Shown here piece after piece: positions 46,059 through 55,369 of a DNA stretch of 64,000 nt. The notes under the pieces were generated by a model that was not told the origin of the DNA, did no database searches, and worked only from the letters and a program-made list of their open reading frames with translations. The stretch covers positions 186,001 to 250,000 of the forward strand of contig NZ_SMRU01000002.1 in assembly GCF_004354015.1 (NCBI RefSeq), read 5' to 3'. Position 1 is the stretch's first letter. Each line of letters opens with the position of its first letter. Source of the DNA: Arthrobacter terricola. Lineage in GTDB: Bacteria > Actinomycetota > Actinomycetes > Actinomycetales > Micrococcaceae. Position numbers and translations under genes: made by a program.

Positions 46059-46733
46059 GTGGCTCACTTTGTGATCATGGGTTGCGGACGCGTGGGCGCA
46101 ACATTGGCGCACACCTTGGAAGACGCGGGACATTCCGTGGCAATCATCGACCAGGACGATCGTGCCTTCCGTCGCCTGCGCAGCGGATTCACCGGCAGGA
46201 AGGTGACCGGCGTCGGCTTTGACCGCGACACCTTGAAGCAGGCCGGCTGCGAGGAAGCGTACGCTTTCGCCGCGGTCTCCAGCGGTGACAACTCGAACAT
46301 CCTCGCAACGCGCGTTGCCCGCGAAACGTTCCACGTTTCGCACGTGGTTGCCCGGATCTACGATCCCGGCCGTGCCGAAATCTACCAGCGCCTTGGCATC
46401 CCCACGGTCGCCGCGGTCCGCTGGAGCGCGGACCAGGTACTACGGCGCATCCTTCCTGAACAACACTTGGCCGGAGACTACCGTGAGCCCTCGGGCCGAC
46501 TGGTCCTTTCCGAAGTGGACCTGAACGACGGCTGGATCGGCAGGTCCCTGGCAGCCATCGAAGCCGCTTCCGGAATCCGGATCGCATTCCTCACGCGTTT
46601 CGGTGAAGGCGTCCTGCCGCAGCCCGGAACCTCGTACCAGGAAGGCGATACCGTCCACGCCATGTTGAATCTGGACCGCAGCGACGAGGTGGCCCGCATC
46701 CTCGCCGGAGCACCCGCCAAGGAGTCTGAGTGA
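46059..46733 (+). CDS. TrkA-type RCK protein 1 (CeoB-like)
   Basis: The 224-residue cytosolic protein has an RCK_N Rossmann domain (VIMGCGRVGATLA) and an RCK_C domain from about residue 135. RCK proteins bind NAD or ATP/ADP and gate potassium channels or carriers. It starts GTG at 46059 after AAGGAGA. Its stop overlaps the next gene in GTGA, so the two are made together. No TrkH or KtrB membrane subunit is near; the KimA-like permease is the only potassium-type transporter in sight. Confidence 0.9.
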   Translation: MAHFVIMGCGRVGATLAHTLEDAGHSVAIIDQDDRAFRRLRSGFTGRKVTGVGFDRDTLKQAGCEEAYAFAAVSSGDNSNILATRVARETFHVSHVVARIYDPGRAEIYQRLGIPTVAAVRWSADQVLRRILPEQHLAGDYREPSGRLVLSEVDLNDGWIGRSLAAIEAASGIRIAFLTRFGEGVLPQPGTSYQEGDTVHAMLNLDRSDEVARILAGAPAKESE

Positions 46734-47458
46734 AAGTCGTCATCGTCGGAGCAGGCAGCGTCGGTTCATCGATCGCGCGGGAACTGCTCGCCAACGGCCA
46801 CGAAATCATGCTGATCGACCTCAAGCCCGAGGTCATCGGACGCAGCGGCCTCCGCGGCGCCCGCTGGCTCGTCGGCGACGCCTGTGAATTGAGCACGCTG
46901 CAGGAAGCGAAACTGGACGAAGCCGACGTCGTTGTTTCCGCAAGCGGTGACGACAAAGTCAACCTCGTGGTCTCCTTGCTCGCAAAGACCGAGTTCGGCG
47001 TCGGCCGGACGGTGGGCCGCGTGAACAACCCCAAGAACGACTGGATGTTCAACGATTCCTGGGGCGTCGACGTCGCAGTCAACACGCCACAGCTCATGAC
47101 GGCCTTGGTGGAGGAAGCCGTGGAAATCGGCGACCTCGTCCGCCTACTGACCTTGCAGACCGGCGTCTCCTCGCTCGTGGAATTCACTGTCCCGCACGAC
47201 TCCCACATCATCGGCAGCACCGTGGGAGACATCGAATGGCCCGACGACTCTGCGCTCGTGGCCATCTTGCGCGACCACGCTCCCATCACGCCCAGCCGCG
47301 ACGACGTGATCGACGGCGGCGACGAATTGTTCTTCGTTACCACCATCGTGGCGGAAGACAGCCTCAGGGCCCTCCTGGCGCCGTCGGCCGCCGACCACGG
47401 CTCAGTTGAGGTCGAAGGAGAATACGCGGATCAGTCCGACGACGGATTCGACGGCTGA
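46730..47458 (+). CDS. TrkA-type RCK protein 2 (CeoC-like)
   Basis: The 242-residue partner has VVIVGAGSVGSSIA as its nucleotide loop and the ELLANGHEIMLID strand-helix. It starts with GTG overlapping the previous stop. Its 3' end overlaps the converging DUF3159 gene by 28 bp. The paired-RCK layout matches Rv2691-Rv2692 (ceoB-ceoC) of Mycobacterium tuberculosis. Confidence 0.9.
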   Translation: MKVVIVGAGSVGSSIARELLANGHEIMLIDLKPEVIGRSGLRGARWLVGDACELSTLQEAKLDEADVVVSASGDDKVNLVVSLLAKTEFGVGRTVGRVNNPKNDWMFNDSWGVDVAVNTPQLMTALVEEAVEIGDLVRLLTLQTGVSSLVEFTVPHDSHIIGSTVGDIEWPDDSALVAILRDHAPITPSRDDVIDGGDELFFVTTIVAEDSLRALLAPSAADHGSVEVEGEYADQSDDGFDG

Positions 47459-48210
47459 ACCGCCCGGTTCCGCTTCTGGCCCGGCGCTGGCCGGGTCAGA
47501 AGCCAGGCAATCCAGAGGCCAAGGATGTACAACGGGGCGCCCATGATCAGCCGCATGGTGGCTAGCGCAGCCAGGCCCGCGTCACCCATGAAGTACAGCG
47601 GCACCTGGACAACGAGCCGCAACGCCAGGACCGCGATGACCACCCAGGTACCGATGCTGTAAGCCCTGAGTCGTTCGGGATCCTTGCGCCAGTCGAAACC
47701 CTCGTTCCGTACAAAGCCGAACAGCAGGCCGGCAATCGGCCACTTGACGGCAATGGACACCACCATCGCCACGATGTAGGCAACGTTCGTGTAGAAGCCG
47801 AGGACGTAGAAGTCTTCCGCCTTCCCCGTGGTGTTGGCGAGCCACGCCGAAATGGCGACGCCGGCAATCCCGGCAAGAGCCTGGGTCAACGGACGGCGTT
47901 GGACCAGCCTCACCACCGTGAAGATGGCCGCTCCCACAAGCGCTGCGACCAGCGATGCCGGAAGATCGCGCGTCACCATGAAGGCGACCAGGAACACGAG
48001 TCCCGGCACGATGCTCTCGGCAATGCCTTGGACACCGCCCGCGGACTTGAGGATATCGACGTGGCCGTGGGCATTCCGCTGAAGGCCCGCCTTCTCCGCG
48101 TAGCCCGCGGCGAGATCGGCAATGCTTGGTGTTGCCGCGCGCGTTTCGTCCGGACCAGGCTGCTCCTGCGCAGGTTGTTCGTGCGGACCGGGTCCGTTGG
48201 AGACGGTCAT
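47431..48210 (-). CDS. DUF3159 membrane protein
   Basis: This 259-residue actinobacterial protein has five or six hydrophobic helices after a Pro/Gln/Glu-rich soluble tail of about 65 residues. PGLVFLVAFMVTRDLP and FDWRKDPERLRAYSIGTWVV are typical of the family. Function is unknown. The ATG overlaps the OB-fold gene stop (ATGA at 48207-48210). Confidence 0.88.
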   Translation of the reverse strand: MTVSNGPGPHEQPAQEQPGPDETRAATPSIADLAAGYAEKAGLQRNAHGHVDILKSAGGVQGIAESIVPGLVFLVAFMVTRDLPASLVAALVGAAIFTVVRLVQRRPLTQALAGIAGVAISAWLANTTGKAEDFYVLGFYTNVAYIVAMVVSIAVKWPIAGLLFGFVRNEGFDWRKDPERLRAYSIGTWVVIAVLALRLVVQVPLYFMGDAGLAALATMRLIMGAPLYILGLWIAWLLTRPAPGQKRNRAVQPSNPSSD

Positions 48211-48560
48211 TGATGCTCCTGCCTGGAGAGGATTTCATAGCGCGGGTTGAACATGGTGGGCATTCCGTCCCTGACGGTGACCATTCCCTCAAGGCGAAGT
48301 ATCGTCCCCGGTTCGATTCCGGGTACTTTGCGGCGGCCGAGCCAGATGACCCGCAATCGCGCCAAAGGGCCGCCCTCGCCGCTGTGCACTACCCGGTCGA
48401 CGACGATCGCCGAGAAGTGGGCTTGCTCGCTGGCGGGCTCGTACGTCACCGAATCGATGAAGCCGATGCAGGCGACCCTCCCCCGCGCCGGAAGGTCTGT
48501 CAATGGCCGGGGCACCGAGCCGCCCTGCCCAGCCAAGGGGCGCGCCGCTTTGTCAGCCAA
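48207..48560 (-). CDS. Small OB-fold nucleic acid-binding protein
   Basis: The protein of about 117 residues has a beta-rich OB-like core, ARGRVACIGFIDSVTYEP and LRLEGMVTVRDGMPTMFNPRYEIL, as seen in the Rv2694c family. It is thought to bind nucleic acid. I chose a TTG at 48558-48560 that overlaps the DUF3710 stop and has GGAG ten bases upstream; a GTG 15 codons later is also possible. Confidence 0.75.
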   Translation of the reverse strand: MADKAARPLAGQGGSVPRPLTDLPARGRVACIGFIDSVTYEPASEQAHFSAIVVDRVVHSGEGGPLARLRVIWLGRRKVPGIEPGTILRLEGMVTVRDGMPTMFNPRYEILSRQEHQ

Positions 48561-49296
48561 TCTGGGTGATCTCCGGGCCGCGCTCAGGCCGCCGCAATTC
48601 CTCAGGGGCTTCGTCCGGGACGCCGTGCTGTCCGGGGCCGGCAGCATCCTTCGGCAACCTCAACTGGAGGAGTTCGCGCGGCGGCATCGGGTTCTCACCG
48701 CGGATGACCACCACTTTGCGGAAGAGGCTTTCGAGGTTTTGCGCGGCGTCCTTCTCCAAGGCTGCCGGGCCACCGATCACGCCGCGAAGGAACCAGCGGG
48801 GCCCGTCCACTCCCATGAACCTGGCGGCCCGGAAGCCCCTGCCGCCGTCGGCTGCTTCAGTGGGAAGCTTGGCAACGAGTTCCGTGCCGAAGGCGCCGGG
48901 GACTTCTTCCACCTCGCCGCCTTGGCTCGCGACGGACTGGCCGATCTGCTCTCGGATCTCGTCCCAAAGGCCCTCCGAACGGGGGGCCGCGAACGCCTGG
49001 AGCTGGAGGCTTGAGCCGTCGAGATCCATGGTGACCGCGACAACCCGTTGGGTTGCTTCCTCTACCTCAAGGCGCAATTGAAGGCCCTCTGAAGGTTCGA
49101 TCAGCAGGGAGCCGAGATCCACGTAGCCGTCGTGGCTGTCGATTTCACTCGCATCCAGCGGTCCCTTCGACAGGCGGAAATCGCCCTTGGTAGCTCCGCT
49201 TTCAACCGTTTCGGCCGCCTGCTTAGTACCGTTATCTCCGGCACCGTTGTCTTCGGGCTGCTTGGCCTTGGACTTCTTTCCGCGCCCAAAAAGCAT
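48553..49296 (-). CDS. DUF3710 family protein
   Basis: This 247-residue protein starts MLFGRGKKSKAKQ, a basic tail, then an acidic linker. The folded part includes DDSLQLQAF-like and GVDGPRWFLRGVIGGPAA segments typical of DUF3710. Role unknown; no membrane helix. It precedes the OB-fold gene and follows dut by 109 bp. Confidence 0.85.
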   Translation of the reverse strand: MLFGRGKKSKAKQPEDNGAGDNGTKQAAETVESGATKGDFRLSKGPLDASEIDSHDGYVDLGSLLIEPSEGLQLRLEVEEATQRVVAVTMDLDGSSLQLQAFAAPRSEGLWDEIREQIGQSVASQGGEVEEVPGAFGTELVAKLPTEAADGGRGFRAARFMGVDGPRWFLRGVIGGPAALEKDAAQNLESLFRKVVVIRGENPMPPRELLQLRLPKDAAGPGQHGVPDEAPEELRRPERGPEITQIG

Positions 49297-49405
49297 CGGT
49301 TTGTCTCCTTAGTAGTGGTCCATCCCCCAGTAAACCGCAGGCCGCCCCGTAACGCGCGGGCAGCATGGCAACCTGCTCCTTGCGGGTCGATTGCCGAGGG
49401 CGTGG

Positions 49406-49918
49406 TTAACTCGCGGGCGGCGCGAAGCCGCCTGTGGATCCAAAGCCGCCGGTGCCGCGCGCCGTGTCGGAAAGTTCCTCCACGGCGACGAACAGCGCAT
49501 ATTCGACACGCTGGATCACCATTTGTGCAATTCTATCGCCGCGCTTGAGCTCGATGGCGTGGTTTTGGTCCGTGTTCAAAAGCGTCACGGAGATTTCACC
49601 TCGATAGCCTGCATCCACCGTCCCGGGGGCGTTGACTACCGTGAGTCCGTGCTTGGTGGCCAGTCCCGAACGCGGATGGATCAAGGCCACAAATCCGTTG
49701 GGCAACGCGATCGAGACACCGGTCGGGACAAGCTTCCGTTCCCCGGGAGCCAGCGTGACGTCCTCTCGTGCTCGGAGGTCCGCTCCAGCGTCGCCCGGGT
49801 GCGCGTACGACGGAACTTCCAGTCCGGCGTCGAGCATTTTCAGTTGGACCTGAAGGGTCGGGGCGCCGTACTCGACGGCGGGGGCTGCTGGGCTTGCTAC
49901 TGCTGTCTCGTGACTCAC
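49406..49918 (-). CDS. dut: dUTP diphosphatase
   Basis: Dut hydrolyses dUTP to dUMP and keeps uracil out of DNA. The 170-residue trimeric enzyme has all five motifs, including [31 protein letters not shown] and the C-terminal [10 protein letters not shown]. The start is GTG at 49916-49918. It diverges from the DUF3093 gene. Confidence 0.97.
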   Translation of the reverse strand: MSHETAVASPAAPAVEYGAPTLQVQLKMLDAGLEVPSYAHPGDAGADLRAREDVTLAPGERKLVPTGVSIALPNGFVALIHPRSGLATKHGLTVVNAPGTVDAGYRGEISVTLLNTDQNHAIELKRGDRIAQMVIQRVEYALFVAVEELSDTARGTGGFGSTGGFAPPAS

Positions 49919-50013
49919 AGTCCCTTATTCTATCGTCCGCTGATTGCTGTCCGGATTCCCGCCTGTGCGGGGAAGCGTCATTGGGAGGCTCCCGTTCCCG
50001 ATAAGCTTGATGC

Positions 50014-50511
50014 ATGCCTGAATCGATTCCAGCCGCACCCGCCTCCAACCATTCTTCGAATGGAGCGGACGCGCCATTTACGGAGAAGTTGTGGCCGTCT
50101 GCCTGGATCTGGATCGTCGTGGTTTGCTTGTCCTCCGCGGGCATCCTCATCCTTGCGCCCATCAGCATCACCGCCGGAATCATTGCCGCCCTGGTCCTCT
50201 TCGCGGTCATGACCTCCCTGCTGGTGTTGTCCACTCCGTTAATCAAGGTAGACAAGGACACTGTCCAAGTAGGCCGCGCCAGCATCCAGCGGGAATTCGT
50301 GGGCTCCGTCGCGGTATTCCGCAAAGACGAAGCCACGGCAGAGCGCGGCACCCGGCTGAATGGGCTTGCCTACCTTTGCCTCCGCGGATGGATCGACCCC
50401 GTAGTACGGATCGAAATCACAGACCCCGCCGACCGCACTCCCTACTGGCTCGCTTCCACCCGTCGGCCCGATGAACTCTTGAAGGCCCTCTCGGACAAGG
50501 CATCCGCCTAG
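50014..50511 (+). CDS. DUF3093 membrane protein
   Basis: The 165-residue protein has two adjacent N-terminal membrane helices (WIWIVVVCLSSAGILIL and ITAGIIAALVLFAVM), then a small cytoplasmic PH-like part with RGWIDPVVRIEITDP. Function is unknown. It faces DUF4193, with 14 bp between their ends. Confidence 0.86.
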   Translation: MPESIPAAPASNHSSNGADAPFTEKLWPSAWIWIVVVCLSSAGILILAPISITAGIIAALVLFAVMTSLLVLSTPLIKVDKDTVQVGRASIQREFVGSVAVFRKDEATAERGTRLNGLAYLCLRGWIDPVVRIEITDPADRTPYWLASTRRPDELLKALSDKASA

Positions 50512-50525
50512 GACTTGCGCCCGCT

Positions 50526-50825
50526 TCAGCTTTCGCATTCCTTGCAGTAAAGGTGCCCGTCCTTTTCCCGCGCTATCTGTGAGCGGTGCTTGACGAGGAA
50601 GCAGCTGTAACAGGTGAACTCATCCGCCTGTGCCGGCAGGACGCGGACCAGGAGCTCTTCGCTCGACAGGTCCGCACCGGGAAGCTCATAGGCATCGGCG
50701 AGATCGGTCTCGTCGATGTCGACCGCCGATGACTGCTTCTCGGTCCGACGCGTCTTGAGTTCCTCGATCGAGTCCTCGCTGGCGTCCTCTTCCGTCTTCC
50801 GAGGGGCATCGTAGTCCGTTGCCAT
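50526..50825 (-). CDS. DUF4193 zinc-ribbon protein
   Basis: This acidic 99-residue protein ends in a zinc ribbon with CYSC and CKEC pairs 22 residues apart. It is a small regulator-like protein of unknown role found across actinobacteria. The gap 50826-51121 to sepH has no further gene. Confidence 0.88.
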   Translation of the reverse strand: MATDYDAPRKTEEDASEDSIEELKTRRTEKQSSAVDIDETDLADAYELPGADLSSEELLVRVLPAQADEFTCYSCFLVKHRSQIAREKDGHLYCKECES

Positions 50826-51121
50826 GGTCCTCTTCTTCGTTCTCCCTTGATGGGTGCTGCTGTTGATTGCGGGGCCCGCAGTCGGGTAGACCGGAGCCTG
50901 CTCCGATCTAAGGATGTAACGTCACAGGCCGTCTTTTTGTGCCCGGCAACGGCCAGATTGTCCTCCCGGCCGATGCGAAAGTCCATAGTCCGCGGAGCCC
51001 CCTCTACCGGCCGGCAACCGGAAAATCGCGGAAATTCGCGGCACGCCCTTTGTCCTAGTAGGAAAAGGCTCCACCGGGTGGCAGAGTTTCGAATGTCAGA
51101 TATGCCATGGTGGAGGGTTTT

Positions 51122-52660
51122 ATGCGGGATCTACGGCTGGTTGGCGTCCATGATGACGGCGGACATCTCCTGTTGAGCGGAACCGGCGGCGAGATGTTCC
51201 AGCTTCCGATCGACGAGGCACTGCGCGTTGCCGCGAGCCGTACACCTGCCCAGGTGGCCGCCCGTGCATCCATCACGCCTGTCGCCATGTCACCGCGCGA
51301 TATCCAATCACGCATCCGCAGCGGCGCAACAGCGGCAGAAGTCGCGGATATGTCCGGGATGCTCCTGGCCAACGTGCAACGCTATGAAGGCCCCGTGCTC
51401 GCCGAACGGGAATACATCGCCGAGCAAGCCCGCAAAGTCGAAGTCGCAGCCCCCGCACCCGGCCACGATGCGTACCGCGCCGCTTTTGGCGACGAACCCG
51501 CAAGCCTTGGTGCCATGGTGGCGCACCGCCTGACTGCACACGGCATCGATTCCTCATCCGTCGAGTGGGATTCGTGGCGTCGCACGGACGGCACGTGGAC
51601 CGTCGTCGCGCGCTTTGATACCAAGCCGGGCGAGCTTGAAAGCATCGGCGAAGAACCGCCGGCCATGTGGACTTTCAATCCGGCACGCAAGTCCCTCCAG
51701 AACGCCAACCGCTGGGCGCAGCAGCTCAGTGAGCTCGAGCCCCTGGACGGACCCGTTCCCGCCAGGCGCCTCACCGCCGTCGTGGATCGTCCGTTCGATT
51801 TCGAGGTCGACGCCGAGACCACCGCGCTTGCAACCGCCGCGGCGGCCTCGAGGGAAGCTGACGGGCTCCTCGACATGCTGCGTTCCCGCCGCGGGCAGCG
51901 GCTGGGCCTTGACGAAGACAGCGATGACGCTTTGGCCCTGCTCCTGAGCAGCGGCGTGCCGGCAGCCCATCCGCGATCCGACGACGACGAGGCACCCTCG
52001 GAAAAGCCGGCCCTGGAGACCTCGGCCGCGGACAAGGATGCTGCCGATGAGGGCCCTGTCGATGCAGGGAAGACCAAACCCGCACAAGCGGACCCCGCGC
52101 AGACCCGCCGCGACGCACGGGCAGCCATGTTATCGAGGCTGAGCCTGGCGCCCCGGCATCAGGACAATGACGGCAATTCCTTGCACCTGCACGACGGCGT
52201 TAGCACCGACACCCGGGAAGTCACCGTCATTCCGGGTCCCCTGCGTCCCGTGACCGTCTTGCGGGGAAAGCGGGAGGACGCAGCCCAAGCCGCCGCCGGA
52301 CGATCCGCCCACGAAAAGCCTGCCCAGGAAACGCCAGCCAACGACGCCCCTTCGCACGACGCCGACCACGACGCCGACGAAGCTCCGGAATCGTCGCAGC
52401 GGGCAGGGCTGGACGAACTGCTGGGCGGCGCCCCCCGTCGCGAGCGTGACGATGCCCGGCCTGCCCGTAGCGGTCTTGGCGATTCCTGGCTGAAAGCCTC
52501 CCCTGCCACTAGCCACAACACCGCGGAACAATCTACGCCGGGCGCAAGCCACGGCGACGAGCCTTCCGATGCCCCTGCTGCAGAACGCCAGCCGTCACGC
52601 CCAAAGCGCTCGAGCATCCCCAGCTGGGACGAGATCGTTTTCGGAACCCGCGGAGACTAA
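51122..52660 (+). CDS. sepH: Septation protein SepH
   Basis: SepH binds FtsZ and stimulates Z-ring assembly in Streptomyces and mycobacteria. The 512-residue protein has the DUF3071 domain with a helix-turn-helix in the first 110 residues (MRDLRLVGVHDDGG and IQSRIRSGATAAEVADMSG), then a long Ala/Asp/Pro-rich tail. The ATG at 51122 follows GGAGGG. It faces tdk, 7 bp away. Confidence 0.93.
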   Translation: MRDLRLVGVHDDGGHLLLSGTGGEMFQLPIDEALRVAASRTPAQVAARASITPVAMSPRDIQSRIRSGATAAEVADMSGMLLANVQRYEGPVLAEREYIAEQARKVEVAAPAPGHDAYRAAFGDEPASLGAMVAHRLTAHGIDSSSVEWDSWRRTDGTWTVVARFDTKPGELESIGEEPPAMWTFNPARKSLQNANRWAQQLSELEPLDGPVPARRLTAVVDRPFDFEVDAETTALATAAAASREADGLLDMLRSRRGQRLGLDEDSDDALALLLSSGVPAAHPRSDDDEAPSEKPALETSAADKDAADEGPVDAGKTKPAQADPAQTRRDARAAMLSRLSLAPRHQDNDGNSLHLHDGVSTDTREVTVIPGPLRPVTVLRGKREDAAQAAAGRSAHEKPAQETPANDAPSHDADHDADEAPESSQRAGLDELLGGAPRRERDDARPARSGLGDSWLKASPATSHNTAEQSTPGASHGDEPSDAPAAERQPSRPKRSSIPSWDEIVFGTRGD

Positions 52661-52667
52661 GCGGCTT

Positions 52668-53378
52668 TCAGTGCGTCCCGCGCCATAGGCAGGCGTCGAC
52701 GTCGAACGGCAGCAACTGGTCCCGGCTCGCCATGAGGTTCGCCCCGTGCGCCGTCACGCGCCGCATGTAGTGGCGGCGGCACAGCGTTTCATACCCCACC
52801 ACGGGAGCCGTCGTTTCCAACGATGGCTCCTCGCTCGGGCTTCCATCCATTGCGACGTCGCCCACCACTACCTGTTCGCCTTCAACCACCATGATGCCGT
52901 CCACGGTGCGCGCGTTGTGGGTGGCACGGCGGCCGCACCAGCAGAGAGCTTCGACCTGCAGGACCTGCACCCTGTCGGCGAGCTCGACGAGGCGCTGCGA
53001 GCCGGGGAACAACCTGGTCCGGAAGTCCGAGGTGATTCCGAAGGCGAACACATCGACGTCCATCTCGTCGACCACGCGGGCCAGCTGGTCAACCTGGACC
53101 GGCGAATAGAACTGTGCCTCGTCACAAATGAGGTAGTCCACGCGGAGGCCCTTCGTACGGCGCCGGACCACCTCATCCCAGAAATCGGTAGTGTCATCGA
53201 CTTCCACGGCGTCCGTCTGGAGGCCAAGCCGGCTCGAGATCACGGAATCTCCGGCCCTGTCGTTGCGGCTGAAGCGGACTCCGCCCCGGCCCCGGGCTTT
53301 GTGGTTGTGGTCCATCTGGAGCGCGAGCGTGGACTTTCCGCAGTCCATGGTTCCGGAAAAGAAGATCAGTTCAGCCAC
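52668..53378 (-). CDS. tdk: Thymidine kinase
   Basis: Tdk phosphorylates thymidine with ATP in salvage. The 236-residue type II kinase has a P-loop FFSGTMDCGKSTLAL, the catalytic DEAQFY and the zinc cysteines CWCG and one in ETLCRRHY. The start is GTG at 53376-53378, overlapping the end of the upstream hydrolase gene by 8 bp. dut in the same window supplies the same dTTP pool. Confidence 0.95.
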   Translation of the reverse strand: MAELIFFSGTMDCGKSTLALQMDHNHKARGRGGVRFSRNDRAGDSVISSRLGLQTDAVEVDDTTDFWDEVVRRRTKGLRVDYLICDEAQFYSPVQVDQLARVVDEMDVDVFAFGITSDFRTRLFPGSQRLVELADRVQVLQVEALCWCGRRATHNARTVDGIMVVEGEQVVVGDVAMDGSPSEEPSLETTAPVVGYETLCRRHYMRRVTAHGANLMASRDQLLPFDVDACLWRGTH

Positions 53379-54597
53379 GGCGGCCTTTGCGTCCTCCCGC
53401 CTGGAAGCAGATCAGCGGTACCTCCCGCTCGGCCTTCGTCAACGATCCGTGCTGGCCGACGACCTCCATGGCTGTGGGGCGGACGCGGCGGACGTCGTAG
53501 AGCGCCAGGGTGTCCCTGGTGGCGATCATCACGTCACCGATCCGTGGGAAGACTTCCGGGCGCAAGGCCCCGAACAATCCCGCGGCCACTGCCTGCTCCC
53601 GGGTGAAGGCCCAAATGCGCTCACCGAATCGGCCACGCCAGGCTTCGATCAGTGCCGACCTGTGCGCTTCGCCGGCATCGGGTTCCAAATAAAGGTGGAC
53701 CATGCGCGGTTCGCCCGCCGTGTGCCGTACTCCCGCGATGAGTGAGGCATCAGCCGAGTAATCAATCCGCTGGGACTCCGGAACGTCGAGCATTCCGTGG
53801 TCGCCGGTGAGGAGGATGGTGGTGCCCGCAGGGAGCGAGGATGAGAGCCTCTTGACGGTTGAATCGACTTCCTCGAGCTGGTGTTCCCACCGCTCGGACT
53901 GGCACCCGTAACGGTGTCCGGCCTTGTCGAGCTCATTGACGTAGAAGTACATGAGGGAACGCGAGCCGGCGGCCATGGCTTCCCCGGCCGCGGCAGTCCG
54001 GGCATGCAAGGAGTTGCCGCCCACGAAACGGCTTCCCCGAAGCGCCGCCCGCGTCATGGGCGAATCGCCGAATTGCGGCAAGCTGACAGTGATTGCGTCG
54101 GCTTCCGCGGCCACCCGTTCGAAGATCGTCGGGAACGGCTGCCACTCAAGGGGATCCACGCCGGCATCCCAATTGCCGAGGAGATTGACCACCTTGTCCT
54201 GGGCCGGATCCAGGACGTCGTACCCCACCATTCCGTGTTCACCGGGCGTGCGCCCCGTTCCGAGGCTGGCAAGGGAAGACGCCGTAGTGGAGGGGAACGC
54301 CGAGTCGAGCCACACTGGGACGGACCCCTGCCCCGAATTCACGATGGACCTCAGGAACGGCGTGTGCGCGGCCTTTTGTTTGAGGAGGTTACGGCCCAGT
54401 CCATCGGCCAGAACGACGCAGACGCGCTGCGAAGAGGGCAGATCCAACGTGTTTTGGAAGCCTTGCACACCCATGCTTGCTGCGGCACTGCCCAGGACCT
54501 CGGCAATTGTCCTGCTGCCGTACAGCGGCGCGGCTGGAAGTTCGGAAAGGGCAGCGTCGACTGGCGCGGCTTCCTGTGCCGCGTGCGGATTCGCCAT
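53371..54597 (-). CDS. Alkaline phosphatase-type phosphodiesterase/pyrophosphatase
   Basis: This 408-residue protein belongs to the nucleotide pyrophosphatase/phosphodiesterase branch of the alkaline phosphatase fold. Metal-binding elements are CVVLADGLGRNLL, DSAFPSTTASSLASLGTG with the nucleophile Thr, VNELDKAGHRYG and LTGDHGMLDV. The substrate is unknown. No signal peptide is visible, so it is probably cytosolic. The ATG at 54595-54597 overlaps the DUF5998 stop. Confidence 0.9.
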   Translation of the reverse strand: MANPHAAQEAAPVDAALSELPAAPLYGSRTIAEVLGSAAASMGVQGFQNTLDLPSSQRVCVVLADGLGRNLLKQKAAHTPFLRSIVNSGQGSVPVWLDSAFPSTTASSLASLGTGRTPGEHGMVGYDVLDPAQDKVVNLLGNWDAGVDPLEWQPFPTIFERVAAEADAITVSLPQFGDSPMTRAALRGSRFVGGNSLHARTAAAGEAMAAGSRSLMYFYVNELDKAGHRYGCQSERWEHQLEEVDSTVKRLSSSLPAGTTILLTGDHGMLDVPESQRIDYSADASLIAGVRHTAGEPRMVHLYLEPDAGEAHRSALIEAWRGRFGERIWAFTREQAVAAGLFGALRPEVFPRIGDVMIATRDTLALYDVRRVRPTAMEVVGQHGSLTKAEREVPLICFQAGGRKGRRG

Positions 54598-55325
54598 CAG
54601 CGCTGGTGTCCCCGGTTCTGCCGGTTGCCGAACACGCCTGAACGGAGTCGCGGCGCGGAGATGGTGCCTGTGTGGGCTGAAGGAGCGGGAGTGCCGGTGT
54701 TGACGGCCCGCAAAGCCCTGGCGAAGATCTTGGCGTCCTGGACAGCCCGGGGACCATCGGCCTCCGAGCTGATCCGCAGCACGATGTCTTCCTGGGAAAT
54801 AGTGCCGGTGTAGCCGTGGTCGGCTTCGCATTGCGGGTCGCCGCAACTGGCCGGGCCGACGTCGACGCGCTGGCCGCCGGACCATGCGATGGAGAGGGTC
54901 AGTTCCCTGACGGGGTCGCTCGGCGTGTAGTTTTGCGGCTGCGCGTACATGTAGCTCAAGACAACCGAGCGGATCTGTGCGACAGGCACGGATTCGGTGG
55001 AGATCTGGGCGACGATCTGCTCGCCGGCCTCGTCCAGTTGCTGGTCGTCGACGTGCGTGATCACCAGCATGTCCTCGGTGAGGACCAGGACCGTGATGTG
55101 GCGCCTGACCTCGGCGCGGTCGAAATGGGTTTCCAGGTGCACAAGGTGGGCGAGGCAATCCCGCCCGTCCAATGCGTCGGCGACCACGTCCGCAACGAGG
55201 ACGGGGTAGAACCCTGCGCGCTGAAGTGCCTGGTCCAGGCTCTGCCCCTGCGAGCTGTGGTTGTGTGCTGCATGGTGCCCGGTGGCAGCCGGGCCGGACG
55301 GAGGCGTCGGGGACTTCGAGCTCAT
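54597..55325 (-). CDS. DUF5998 family protein
   Basis: This 242-residue soluble protein is seen beside the same phosphodiesterase in other actinobacteria. The middle part, FDRAEVRRHITVLVLTEDMLVITHVDDQQ split by a short turn, resembles a PH- or roadblock-like module; a CGDPQC pair could bind metal. Function is unknown. The C-terminal 40 residues are Arg/Ser-rich. Confidence 0.85.
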   Translation of the reverse strand: MSSKSPTPPSGPAATGHHAAHNHSSQGQSLDQALQRAGFYPVLVADVVADALDGRDCLAHLVHLETHFDRAEVRRHITVLVLTEDMLVITHVDDQQLDEAGEQIVAQISTESVPVAQIRSVVLSYMYAQPQNYTPSDPVRELTLSIAWSGGQRVDVGPASCGDPQCEADHGYTGTISQEDIVLRISSEADGPRAVQDAKIFARALRAVNTGTPAPSAHTGTISAPRLRSGVFGNRQNRGHQR

Positions 55326-55369
55326 TACCCCATTTTCACAGATCGGCCGGGCACTTCATAACTGTGTGG

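Noticed and set aside
48300..48330. A T-loop-like GGTTCGATTCCGGG, hinting at a tRNA
   Set aside because: It lies within the OB-fold gene and no acceptor or anticodon arm can be folded around it.
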